Part shown: positions 23,144 to 32,660 of the stretch, in pieces
How positions within the stretch are numbered: position 1 is the stretch's first letter
Layout of the letters: each line of letters begins with the position of its first letter
Origin: Cyanophora paradoxa
Lineage: Eukaryota > Glaucocystophyceae > Cyanophorales > Cyanophoraceae
Assembly: GCA_004431415.1 (NCBI GenBank)
Contig: QPMI01000195.1
Coordinates: 124,001 to 188,000, forward strand
Length of the DNA: 64,000 nucleotides
Direction of reading: 5' to 3'
Notes under the pieces: model-generated
The model's input: the letters and a program-made list of their open reading frames with translations, nothing else
The model's database searches: none
Told to the model about the DNA's origin: nothing
Translations under genes and position numbers: made by a program

Positions 23144-24240
23144 CTCGGGGGGTCGGTTCGGGTCCCAGCGCCCCAGGCTTGCGGACGCAGCCGGCGCGGT
23201 GCGCACCATCGGATCCGCCGTGCTCGAAAGGGGCGGGCAAAACTTCAACGGGGTCCTGGGGCGAAGGTCGGCTCCGGAGGGGGGGGGGTACGGGTACTTT
23301 GTGCGCACCCCCACGGCGTGCCGCACATCGTTCGATCGGGAATGACAAGGAGAGTGCGGAGAGGCGGTCGGCGGGCCTCGGGGGCGCCGGTGTCGAGGGG
23401 TAGATTGAAAAAACTGCGCGGGGCCGGTCTCGGGACGGGATGGGCGGCAGCGCGGGGCCGGAGGGGCGAGCTTAAAGCGCACCGACGGTGCTGGGCACAA
23501 CCGGAGCGCCCCGACCCGCGATCGGGCGCGGTCGGGGCGACCCGCGGGGCGCCTGGGTCGGGGGAGGCGGCTGCGACTCCTGCGAGCCAGGTCAGAGCGT
23601 AGCGGTGTGGAATCGGTGCTGAAATCGCACGCGGGCACGCCTCGTCCTCGGGAACGCGTGGGGAGCAGTCGGATGGCGCGGTCGAGCGGGCTGCGACGGA
23701 TCGAGGAGCACGTGGGCGCGAGGGAAGAGCGATCGGGATGGATCGGGGCGCCAGGCGCCGTCGGCCGCTCGCTGTGCGCCGATCGGTGCGCTCGGGGGTT
23801 GGGGCGCCGGGAACAGCACGTTCGAAGCACTTGAATGTGGACGACCAGGCCCGCTGCGTCCGCAGCAAACACGAATCTTTGCGCGAGAGCTCCCGGGGGT
23901 ACGCGGCAGCGGGCGGGGTACAAGGGGATAGTGCTCTGGGGATGCCCGGTCCGCCTGTAGTGTGCGTAAAGCTTAAGGCTGACGAACCCACAAAGTACGA
24001 TTGGCCGGCCGTCGAGGCACCTCGGAGCCGAGCCGTCACGAGGTCCGCGCAGCCGCACGCCCGGACGTGCTCTATCGCCCCCGATCCGCCGCGCATCGTT
24101 GAACGGTCCGCCAGGGGACCGCCTCGACCGCCTGCGCGGCTCCGCCTCGCCGCGGCGGTTATCGTTGCGAGGTGAGCGGCGCGGGATGCTAGTTAACTTA
24201 CTTAGTAAAACACTTAAGCAATGCGCGCATGCGCACTAGT
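23144..24240. other. No supportable gene; GC-rich sequence downstream of the recombinase unit
   Basis: Long open frames exist on both strands but are Arg/Ala/Pro-rich with no conserved-looking segments. The end of the mobile unit probably lies in here, but I see no terminal repeat. Confidence 0.5.
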
Positions 24241-25165
24241 ACTGAATGCGGTATAACTCTGTACCAGATTAATGCGTTTTCTGCAACGAAAACGCATTAA
24301 TTTGGTACCGCTTAATATCAAAACGCTAAGAAACCGCTGTAACCCCCTGCCTTTCAAGTGCGTGTTATCGGCCGCGGCGGCCGTGGCCACGGGCCCATGG
24401 CGACTCACCGCAATCGTCCGAATCATCAGTGTCAACGGTGTCTAATCGCTCTTCTATCTACTAGGCTACTTATACTTCGGCCCCCACCCCCGGTTGCGAG
24501 CGTGGCCCCCGGAGGATACGGAAGCTGCCAGCAAGCTTTAGTGCCACGCGCCCGGCCTGGACAAGTAGAGATGTATCCCCCCTCTGTCTCTGACGAAGGG
24601 CCGAGGGGAGCGGGGGGTGGCACGCGGGGGGCCCACCGGCTCCACCTCCGCCTCGTCCTCGGCATCGGCCTCGAGCTCCTCGGTCTCCTTTGCGTCGAGT
24701 GCCCGCGCAGCGACTCGATCACCGACTGGTGCCGCGCCCACGTCAGGGAAAAAAGAAGGGGGGGGAAGAAGGGAAGGGGGGGGGGGAAAGGACCTCGCGG
24801 TCCGCGAGCTCGCCGCGGAGCTGCGCATGCCGCGCCTGTGCCTTCAGCTTCCCGAGCTCCACCTGTACCCCCCGGGCCCGGCCCGGCCCCGCTCAGCTCG
24901 AGGCCGAGCGGAGGAGGCGGCGGGGTGGGGACCTGCGAGGCGGTGCAGGTGACGCAGCGCAAGGACTGGCCCGCCTGACCCGCGTCCGACGAGCGCCGCC
25001 GCGCCGCCCGCGCCTGCCAGGGCGCCGGCCCCCGTCAGCGCTCGTTGTAATCATCACGCAGTCAATTAAGATCGTGAAACAGAAAAGAAGAAGATGATGA
25101 TGAAGAAATTCAAAGCAATCTAGATCTTCTCTCAAATGTTATCCTGCGGCCCGTTCGTTCGCGCC

Positions 25166-25192
25166 CCCCCCCCCCCCCCCCCCCCCCCCCCC
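25166..25192. repeat. C homopolymer of about 27 bp
   Basis: An uninterrupted C run that is probably length-variable and error-prone in assembly. It disrupts any frame crossing it. Confidence 0.85.
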
Positions 25193-25354
25193 GCCGGCCG
25201 CACCTGCCGCTTCAGCGCCTCCACCTCGTCCTCCAGCGCCGCGAGCCGCTGCGGCGAGGGCGGGGCGGGGCGCGTCGCGTCGGGTCGGGTCGCGTCGGGC
25301 GGGGCAGGGCGGGCGGGCGGGGCCAGGGCGCGGGCCGGAGGCGGCTAAAGACAT

Positions 25355-25650
25355 GTATTCATCATAGAAGCGAGGCTAAATTTATATACGATAGATCACA
25401 TATATACAAAGCGGGCGGGCGGCTTGGCGGACCTCGCGGTCCCTCTGGAGGGTGGCGACCCCATCATGAAAGCGGGGCTCGGATTTGTATGAGATAGATC
25501 ACGCATACTAAAGACGTTTATATGTTTACGGCGCCTTTGCGTTTATATGTTTACGGCGCCTTTACATGTTATGCCATAGAAGCGGGGATCAGATTTTATA
25601 GGAAGATCAGACAGGGCGGACCTCGCGGTCCCTTTGGAGGGCGGCGACCT
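25355..25650. repeat. Imperfect tandem repeat, about three units
   Basis: Three variants of a unit contain 'CATAGAAGCGGGG...ATAGATCAC...GGACCTCGCGGTCC' (starting near 25363, 25465 and 25573). They also contain two exact copies of GTTTATATGTTTACGGCGCC (25515 and 25541). Part of the unit is the coiled-coil-coding segment noted on the minus strand. Confidence 0.6.
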
Positions 25651-26045
25651 CGGCCTCCAACGCCGCCTGCTTCTGCGGGCGCGGCGGGGGCGGCTCGGGC
25701 GGGGGCGGGGGCGAGCTTGAAGGCGGAACCACAGAAGGATTCGCATCGAAATCTCTTGCGGCGCCTGACTAGGCGCTCGACGGGTGCTATCGTGGCATCT
25801 CCGAGGCTCTTGGGGCGGCTCGGGCGAGTGCGAAACCAGAGGGGGATTCCCTCGAGGGGGATCTCTCGCGGTGCCTATAGTTGCTATGTCGTCACGCGCG
25901 GCGCAGCGACGCGATGGTGCCGACGCACGTCACGCGGACGACGGCGGAGCCGCGGCCCAACGCATACATCCCTGACGAGATTGGTCCGCGCCCGTGCGGG
26001 CCCTTTGCGGGCCCGTCCTCTGACGCGCAAGCGTACCCCCCGCGC

Positions 26046-26151
26046 AGGCATCCCGAAGCCGTACGGGTCGCAGGCGCCGTTCAAGCCGTCGGACCTGGCC
26101 GCGCAGGGCCGCTACTACAGGAAACCGCAGGCCCGCGAGATCATCATATAG
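26046..26151 (+). CDS. C-terminal exon fragment, unknown protein
   Basis: The plus strand reads GIPKPYGSQAPFKPSDLAAQ, then a stretch containing GRYYRKPQAREIII and a stop at 26149-26151. The start is consistent with an acceptor at GCAG 26047. Composition and lack of repetitiveness look coding, unlike the surrounding frames. No family recognised and no confident upstream exon. Confidence 0.35.
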
Positions 26152-26912
26152 CGCCCCGCCCCTCGTCCTCGCTCGGCCCCCCGCCCCTTCGATCATCCGG
26201 CCGCCCTCCCGTCCCCCGTACCCCTTTCTCTTCGTGGCCCCCGTCTCCCCTCCCCTCCCCCTCCCCCCCACCCCCACCCCCCACCGCGCACCCCGAACAC
26301 TCCCCCGGGCCCGTGTTTTTTCTCGAGTACAGACCCGCCTTCGGCGCCTCCCCTCCGAACGCACTGACTGCTCCGATCCGAATCTCGCGATGTCGATCGG
26401 TGCACGTGCTGCGGCCCCGCTAGCGCTGCGCGTGCTCGGGTGATCCATGCCGGGGTGATTATGATCATGAGCTAGCTTCGAGAAGCCCGAAGCCCAACGT
26501 CCACTGCAACGTCGACCGCGCGAGATCCCCATCAAGAGCACGAGAGCGTCGACGTCCGACGGTCCTTCGAATTCGAATCGAATTAAGCCGGCGCCTCGTC
26601 TGCAGGAAGAGCGCTAGCAAGGCTAGATCACCTCGCGATCATTGCTGCGACTTTATTCACTTCCTTCAATCTATGCTGCACGTGGCCATGGTACTATAGT
26701 GCGCTGCAAAACTAGAATCGAAAAACGAAAGCGAAAGAGCTGTTCGACATCGACTACGATACTATGATATTAGTGTCGATATCAATGCCGCATTTATTGC
26801 ATATGTGAATGCAGCGAGGCATCTACGGTAGATTACTGATCATGATTTATAAATACGGGCTTGCAGAAATGCACCTGATCATGAGCATATGCATGCGCAG
26901 CAATCATCATGA
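26152..26912. other. No supportable gene; C-rich tract then palindromic spacer 3' of gene C
   Basis: A C/T-rich tract (26215-26290) is followed by sequence rich in GATCATGATC and TGCATGCGCA palindromes. Confidence 0.5.
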
Positions 26913-29900
26913 TCAGTACTGAATTGCATTGAAGCCGAGAATCATGATCAGTCCCATGGCCAGAAGACCCTGCGACGACACGTGATCAAATGCATGCGCG
27001 AATCAACTCCAGAATCTCATTGCAGAGAGCTCACCACGGGTGACTGCGCATGCAGCGAGGCAGCAGCGTTCGGCCAGTAGGGGACGTTGGTTGCCGAGGT
27101 GCTTGGCGTCCAGCGGAAGGCCTGCCAAATAGGTGTTAGCTATGGCGGCATGAAATCGAAATTACAAAGAACGGATGGAGAACTCGCGTTTGCAAAGACG
27201 ATAGGAGCGAACGGGGTCTGGCCAGGGGCGGCTTCAATCTCGAGGTTGTACTGCGTTGCGCGATTGGGTCAGATGACTTCGATTTCCACAGACCCAGGCC
27301 GAAAATCGAACCGCGGTGTTAGTGGAAAACAGCAGGTGGCGGCGTGCCAACTTGGGGGCCTCTGCAATGAGACCGTCGTGAGGAGTTCCTAGATTGGGCG
27401 AACCAATAAAATGTACTATATATTTCATTAGAACGCACTGAATCTCAGAACCACGCCTGAGTCGCTTTCGGTTACGCTAACATCCGTGGCTTGAAGCCTG
27501 TTGCCGGCATTGTCGGAGATGAAAACGACGACTTGCCGCCGGTCTGCCTGTCGACGTCGACATCGAGCTCGAGTCAGTTGCAGGTCGATATCATCGCGCG
27601 CGGAATCTCAATTGCAAGGTAAATTTTAGAAGCTTTCTAACCGGAAGCAAAGTGCCGATAGAGAGGGTGACGAAGTCGGAAGATCCACCCTGCCAACGTC
27701 AACGGTAAATTGATATCGCACGCATCTTTCGTAGACTTGCAGTTACCTGAGGCGCCTGAGCGATGACTTCCCCAAGGTTGAGTTTGTAGATTGTGCGGCC
27801 CTTGGAGTCCTGCGGAATGATCGTGGGATTAATTTGCGTAGTCAGATATATATATCCCTCCAACATTAATTGCAAAATCTCACCGTCTCCTTAACAAACT
27901 GAGAGATGTTGAACTGTTCGATCGCGAAGTACGGAACGGCGTCAGAGGAGCTTGCAATTGCAATTGGTCGAGGTTGCAATTGCAAGCGCTATCTTATAAT
28001 TATACCAAGGAGATATTTGATTTAAATTTTTGGCGGTAGACATTTATACCGATTTGCCGTTGACGAGCACGGAGGCGGATCCGGAGCTGAAGATCGGCTG
28101 CGAAAGCAATATCAATTAGTTCAACAAGAGTTTCTCCTGTAGGATTTTAATCTGCATATGTGGATCGGAGTACACCAGAGGCGGGATGGGCGTCGGCGAA
28201 GGCGACGGCGTTGCGACGGTCGACGATGGAGGCAGCGCGGTCGGCGTTGCGGTCGCGACCGGGGGCTCGCTGCAAGGGGCCCCAAGCCCGGGGCCGGTTG
28301 GCCAACAGCAATTCACACATGCATATGCGCGTGCGGGGTTCGTGATCACCTTGACGGGAGTTGGGTAGGCGACGGAATGACGCTTGCCGAAGGCGTCGGG
28401 GTTGGCGAGCTCGAGAGCTCGAGGCTCGAGCTCGGAGACGGGCTGGGCGACGGGCTGGGGCTGGGAGACGGGCTGGGCGACGGGCTGGGCGAAGGAGTCG
28501 CAACGCAGTTGACTGTTTATAGCTTTCGTAAGCATATATATATGCGCTAATTAAAAGCATGAAATGTCAAATGACGTGCGAACCGGTGATGGTCGAATTG
28601 AACCCGCCTGCGGCCCCAGATTCGTCGTCGGTGAGACTCTGATAGCGGCGGTCGGAGTTGAACAACACCAGCATTCGATTGGTCGCCGTCAGGGTGCCAA
28701 TCTCAGTCGCGTTCGGTTGTACCACGTACGGGTCTGCGTCGGTTGTGGCGCCATACCCGGTCGCGCTTCCGACTGAGGCAATCGATGTGCTGTTCAGCTC
28801 GTATAGCTGCAATTGCAAGGGGAGCAAGTTTTAAACGATGATCATGAACCCGAACGTAGTTTACAGGGCGCCGGCGCGCAAGCGCACGCACGTAAACCGG
28901 GTCGCAGGCGGGCGAGCAGCTCGACTCAAAGTCCATAGCAGTGAACGTCATATGCAGAGTGCTGCTCGAGGCGCAGTAGCTCGGGAGCCTGACATCCCTG
29001 TCGCCGGCATTACACACATCTTAAGCTTGACTAGCAGATTATGCGATACCAAAGGCGCACCACAAAGCCAAAAGGTTTCGAGGGTACGGGCTGTAACCGA
29101 TGTACGTTGTTGTTCCCGGTGTCGCGACTACCGTGTTCGGTGCAAAAGTTCCGATATAAGCGTTGTCGTCGGCATCGACGAATGCAGCGGGAACTGTTGC
29201 AAGCGTTGCAGGAGACGAAGCAGCCACTGCGCGTGCGCGTGCGCGCCGCGGCGCGATCGTCATGATCGGCACCGGTACCGCACCGCGCGCGGCAGGTGCA
29301 CGTGCACAAGCTTAAGCTTAAGTGGATTCAGATGTTTGTGATATTTAGAACGATTAATCCTTGAAGGATCATCGGATATATACATATATATGATCGATAT
29401 TCTGTGATATGAGATATTATATAATTAATCGTAGATATCGATCGCCGAGACGAACCGCTCGACTTGGGTGCAGACCAGTAACGCGACGCGAAGGATTGAC
29501 TCCGGTACGCAGTGAATATGTACACGAAAAGAGTTGCGCTGTTACTCGTGTATGCTGTGCCGTTTTCGGCGTTGGCTGCCAGCAGTACAGGAGGACTGAC
29601 ACCTGTCACGTCCGGTTGCAATCGCCTCGTTGTGAGTTGCAAGAGATTGAAGGCTCAAAGAACAAAACAAAGTGTCGAACCGATGTCTATGACCTGTCGA
29701 AGGAAATCAAACGTAAGTCGCCAGCTGCAGCAGATCTAGATCTAGAGATCTAGATGTTCGGATCGGAGTGATCATAAGCATGACATGTCGCGAGCTACAA
29801 ATTTATGCATACTCTCGTGCGCATGCGCACCCGGATAGCGTTGTCTTGTCTGCCGTTGCTCGTGGTCGCCGCTATCGAGACAAATTCAATTTGGACGACA

Positions 29901-30233
29901 TCGCCATCCGTTGCAGCAGTGATCGTCCTGCTCGGGGGTTCGGGCTTACGGGAATGGGCTTGCGATTGCGGGCGACTGCATATATATTCATGCGCATGTG
30001 CGGCCTGCACGCGCAGCTGACCATCCAGGTGCGCTTCCGTCGCTGTTGTATGTGGCGTTGAGCCACGCGGGCGTCGAAGTAGCGAAAAGCGCCCCTGGCG
30101 CCGTTCCGGCCGTGATCTGGGCGACGGCAGCGGGCACCATGGCCAGGAGGGCGACGCAGACGACGCTGAGCATGAACGTTAACCATGACCCGCAGGCCGG
30201 AGCCATATGCATCTTGAGCTTAAACTTCGCCAT
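26913..30233 (-). CDS. Multi-exon gene C: secreted CUB-domain protein with Gln/Pro linker and membrane anchor
   Basis: The start MAKFKLKMHMAPACGSWLTF (30233) or the internal Met MAPACGS leads into a hydrophobic signal LSVVCVALLAMVPAAVAQ, then STPAWLNATYNSDG, matching gene A. The CUB-like domain lies over two exons: LHMTFTAMDFESSCSPACDP (about 28960-28880) ends at VY with a GTGCGT donor, the same intron position as in A, and MLVLFNSD with AAGGFNSTI follows (about 28700-28580). A linker rich in QPVAQPVSQP and ELEP (about 28500-28390) and a Thr/Pro segment (28300-28180) precede the distal module: GRTIYKLNLGEVIAQAPQ (about 27805-27740), VVVFISDNAGNRLQATDVSV (about 27535-27470), PGQTPFAPIVFAN (about 27235-27195) and VPYWPNAAASL (about 27100-27060). 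The final exon encodes SSQGLLAMGLIMILGFNAIQ and stops at 26913. Same surface role inferred as for A. Confidence 0.75.
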
Positions 30234-30299
30234 GGCTTCAAGGCGTGCACGTGAATCTTTCGATCGAGATCTGCAGATCTAGATCTAAATTCTAGAACG

Positions 30300-30888
30300 A
30301 TATCGATGTGTTTATCTAGCCGCTGAGCTGCGCTTCCGAAGTTCGTATCATATATTATAACCTAGGCGCCGGCCTGCAGCTGCGGCTGTACATGTGTAGT
30401 ACTACGGTACAGTGTACATGTACATGTAGACCGCCAGACTCGGCGGAGTCACTAGTACTGGAGTTGTGTGACTGGAGTCACTGGACCGTCGGACTCATCA
30501 TGATCAGTGGAGTCGACCGGACTCACGGGCCGTCACGGCCGCCGCGCCGGCGCCGGCGGCGCGGCCCCGGACTCGGGGAGTCGACGTCGGGGTCCCGGGC
30601 CTCCCGGCCTGGGAGTCCCGGGCGGGCCCCGGGCCCCGGCCCCCGGGGAGTCGGCGGGGAGTCGCGGGGCTGACTCGCGGGCCGTCGCGGCCGGACTCGC
30701 GGACCCGCGGCCCGACTCCCGAGTCCCGACTCCCGAGTCCCGCCCGACTCGCGGCCGGAGTCGCGGCCCGGCGGGGACTCGCCGGGGAGTCGGGGACGTC
30801 GACTCGGCGTCGAGTCGGCGACTCGGCGGGGCGGCGCCGCGGCGGGGCCGGCTAGAGTCTGGTGAATCTGCTGACTCACTGCTGACTC
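30300..30888. other. No supportable gene; extremely GC-rich GACTC/GAGTC palindromic DNA
   Basis: From 30440 to 30860 the sequence is a mosaic of GACTC, GAGTC, CGGCG and GGCCC with no codon-like pattern. The long frames on both strands here reflect absence of AT-rich stops. Confidence 0.55.
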
Positions 30889-31204
30889 AGGCTGAAATCC
30901 GGTAGGGCGTTTTTGGCCAAAGCTTAGCTAATCGCAGGTACTTAGCGCTTTTGCAGAGAGGTACCATTACGTCATTACGGAACATGTTAGAGGTTTTACA
31001 AGCTAGCGAAGTGCGATTTGGTAACTTTCTTGGCGCCGGTATGGCCATACCGGCGCCAAGGCCAACTTCGCTAGCTTCAAGCAAACCTCTACGATGCTGC
31101 TCCTAGTAATTCGCTAGGAGTCGGACTAGTCCGAGTCGGAACTAAGCTAGCGACGAAAGCTTAAGCTAAAACCGCTTAAGAAATCCCCTACCGGATTTCA
31201 GCCT
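30889..31204. mobile_element. Foldback MITE-like element
   Basis: The ends are perfect 19-bp inverted repeats (AGGCTGAAATCCGGTAGGG and its complement). The interior also folds: AGAGGTTT..AAGCTAGCGAAGT near 30990 pairs with ACTTCGCTAGCTT..AAACCTCT near 31065, around a palindrome GGCGCCGGTATGGC/CATACC centred at about 31046. No coding capacity. No clear target duplication. Confidence 0.7.
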
Positions 31205-32020
31205 CAGTGCTGAATCACTGCTACTACTAGTCTGCTAGCTATAGACTATAGTGCACGTGCTGACTCACTGGCAGTCAGTGCCAGTCACTGCTGAGTCACT
31301 GCTGACTATAGCTACCGACTAGAATTAATATCATAGTATTACCGCGCTGACATATATAACACGTATCATAGTATACCCCGTCCCCACAGTGCTGGAGTAC
31401 TAGCTGTGGCCGGTAATATTAAATCACCAAAACAAAAGCTAGCGGAGCCTTGCATGCGCTGCCGGCGCCAAATTACCGCGCTAAAAATATCTAGAACGCG
31501 CCGGCGGTAATTAATTTGGGCTCCGAACCTCCGACTCCCGCGGCCGGAGTGACGGCGGAGTCCCCGAGTCCGAATCTGTCATGTCCCGGCATGTCCGATC
31601 GATCGCGACGGTCCCGGACTCCCGGCGGCGATGACTCGGCGATGAGTCCGCCGGCCGATGACTCCGATCGATATCCGATCATCGGATGATCCTCCGACTC
31701 GGGAACCTCCGAGTCTCCGACTCGGGAATGACTGTCGAATTTCTGAGTTCGGGGTAAGCGTTTCCGGAGTTGTTTTACGTTTTTTTCCATCATTACTGAA
31801 TCAACAATTGCCAAAAGCAAGTTGCTGTTCGCCTCTACAAAAAACACTACAATTTCCAAATTTCAACCAAGTTGCCAAGTTGTTTTAGCCGTAGTTTTAA
31901 ATTGCCGTGTTAGCCGTAGTTTTAAATTGCCGTGAGTTACCGAGAGGCTGAATTCGGCAATTTTAAGCATCGGCAATGTTGCTGGGACCCTGGGGGTTGG
32001 GGTTTTCCTAGGCCGTAACA
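31205..32020. other. No supportable gene; palindromic spacer
   Basis: This spacer contains CACAGTGCTGGAGTA...CTGTGGCCGGTAAT (31385-31420), also seen at 7438-7475 next to the duplication edge. From 31880 it contains TAGCCGTAGTTTTAAATTGC repeats leading into the next array. No gene evidence. Confidence 0.5.
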
Positions 32021-32026
32021 GAGCAG

Positions 32027-32151
32027 AATTTAAATTCGGCAATTTATCGCCACGCCGTGACGGCAATTTCCGAATTTAAATTCGGCAATTTATCGCCACG
32101 CCGTGACGGCAGAATTTAAATTCGGCAATTTATCGCCACGCCGTGACGGCC
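32027..32151. repeat. Three tandem copies of an approximately 42-bp unit
   Basis: GAATTTAAATTCGGCAATTT followed by ATCGCCACGCCGTGACGGC occurs three times. The last copy directly abuts the truncated 3' end of the gypsy element, so the array marks the deletion or insertion junction. Confidence 0.8.
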
Positions 32152-32660
32152 TGGGCGGCAGCCGTCGAACGACGCCATCCACGATCTCGTAGCCCTTCAT
32201 CTCGCGTTCGAGGCCCGACTTGGCTCGCAAGCAGTGTTCGCACGTGATCTGATCTTCCACGAGGTCCAGCCCCTTGTGCGAGCGGCAGCGTGCCGGGTTC
32301 ACCCCTCGCAGGATGAAGTCCCGCACGCGTTGACACCACGGGTCGTTCCGCTGCTCCAGCGTCATCGCCGTCGCGTCGGAGACGTGTCGGCGTAGCCTAT
32401 CCGGGACTGGCGGGTCGACACTGCGCCGAGCGCCCTCCGCCCACGTGTCCACGACAGGCACATCGAGCGTCACGTCGATTGGTCGAACGCGGTCGCCCGT
32501 CGGGCCGTACAGGGGTGCCACGAAGCCCGGTGTAACCCGGACTGCGCCCGCCTCCGCGTCGCTGCGGACGGACGCCGCCCCGTCGCGCGCCTCCTGTGGG
32601 AGCTGTTTCCACTGCCCGCGCTTGCGGGGTCTGCGAGGCTGCTGCTCCGCTTGGGGGGGG
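32150..32660 (-). pseudogene. Truncated pre-integrase/integrase N-terminal segment
   Basis: In the frame after the G8 run the minus strand reads LYGPTGDRVRPIDVTLDVPV, then TLEQRNDPWCQRVRDFILRG and KGYEIVDGVVRRLPPRP. The pattern 'QRxDPWC...Y.I.DGVV.R' is the segment that precedes the HHCC zinc finger of gypsy integrases. The element stops there, so no integrase core is encoded. The frame breaks within repeat copies at 32150. Confidence 0.65.

Larger units (their letters stand above)
24245..25715 (-). pseudogene. Repeat-family copy 2 with several coiled-coil exon-like segments
   Basis: This stretch is homologous to 6394-7160 in its first 700 bp (shared non-coding head, then VIESLRG and ALDAKETEELEADAEDEAEV on the minus strand near 24720-24640). 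Further minus-strand segments look like coiled-coil exons: VELGKLKAQARHAQLRGELA (about 24870-24800), RLAALEDEVEALKRQVR (about 25255-25200), VATLQRDREVR (about 25460-25430) and KQAALEAEVAALQRDREVR (about 25680-25620). The repeated LQRDREVR suggests exon-level tandem duplication. Poly-C and poly-G runs (24760-24785, 25166-25192) interrupt it. Probably a decayed gene or element encoding a heptad-rich protein; identity unknown. Confidence 0.45.

Noticed and set aside
22526-24058. 510-codon minus-strand frame
   Set aside because: It runs antisense to the plus-strand exons at 22.5-23.1 kb and has Arg/Pro/Ala composition with no conserved-looking segments.
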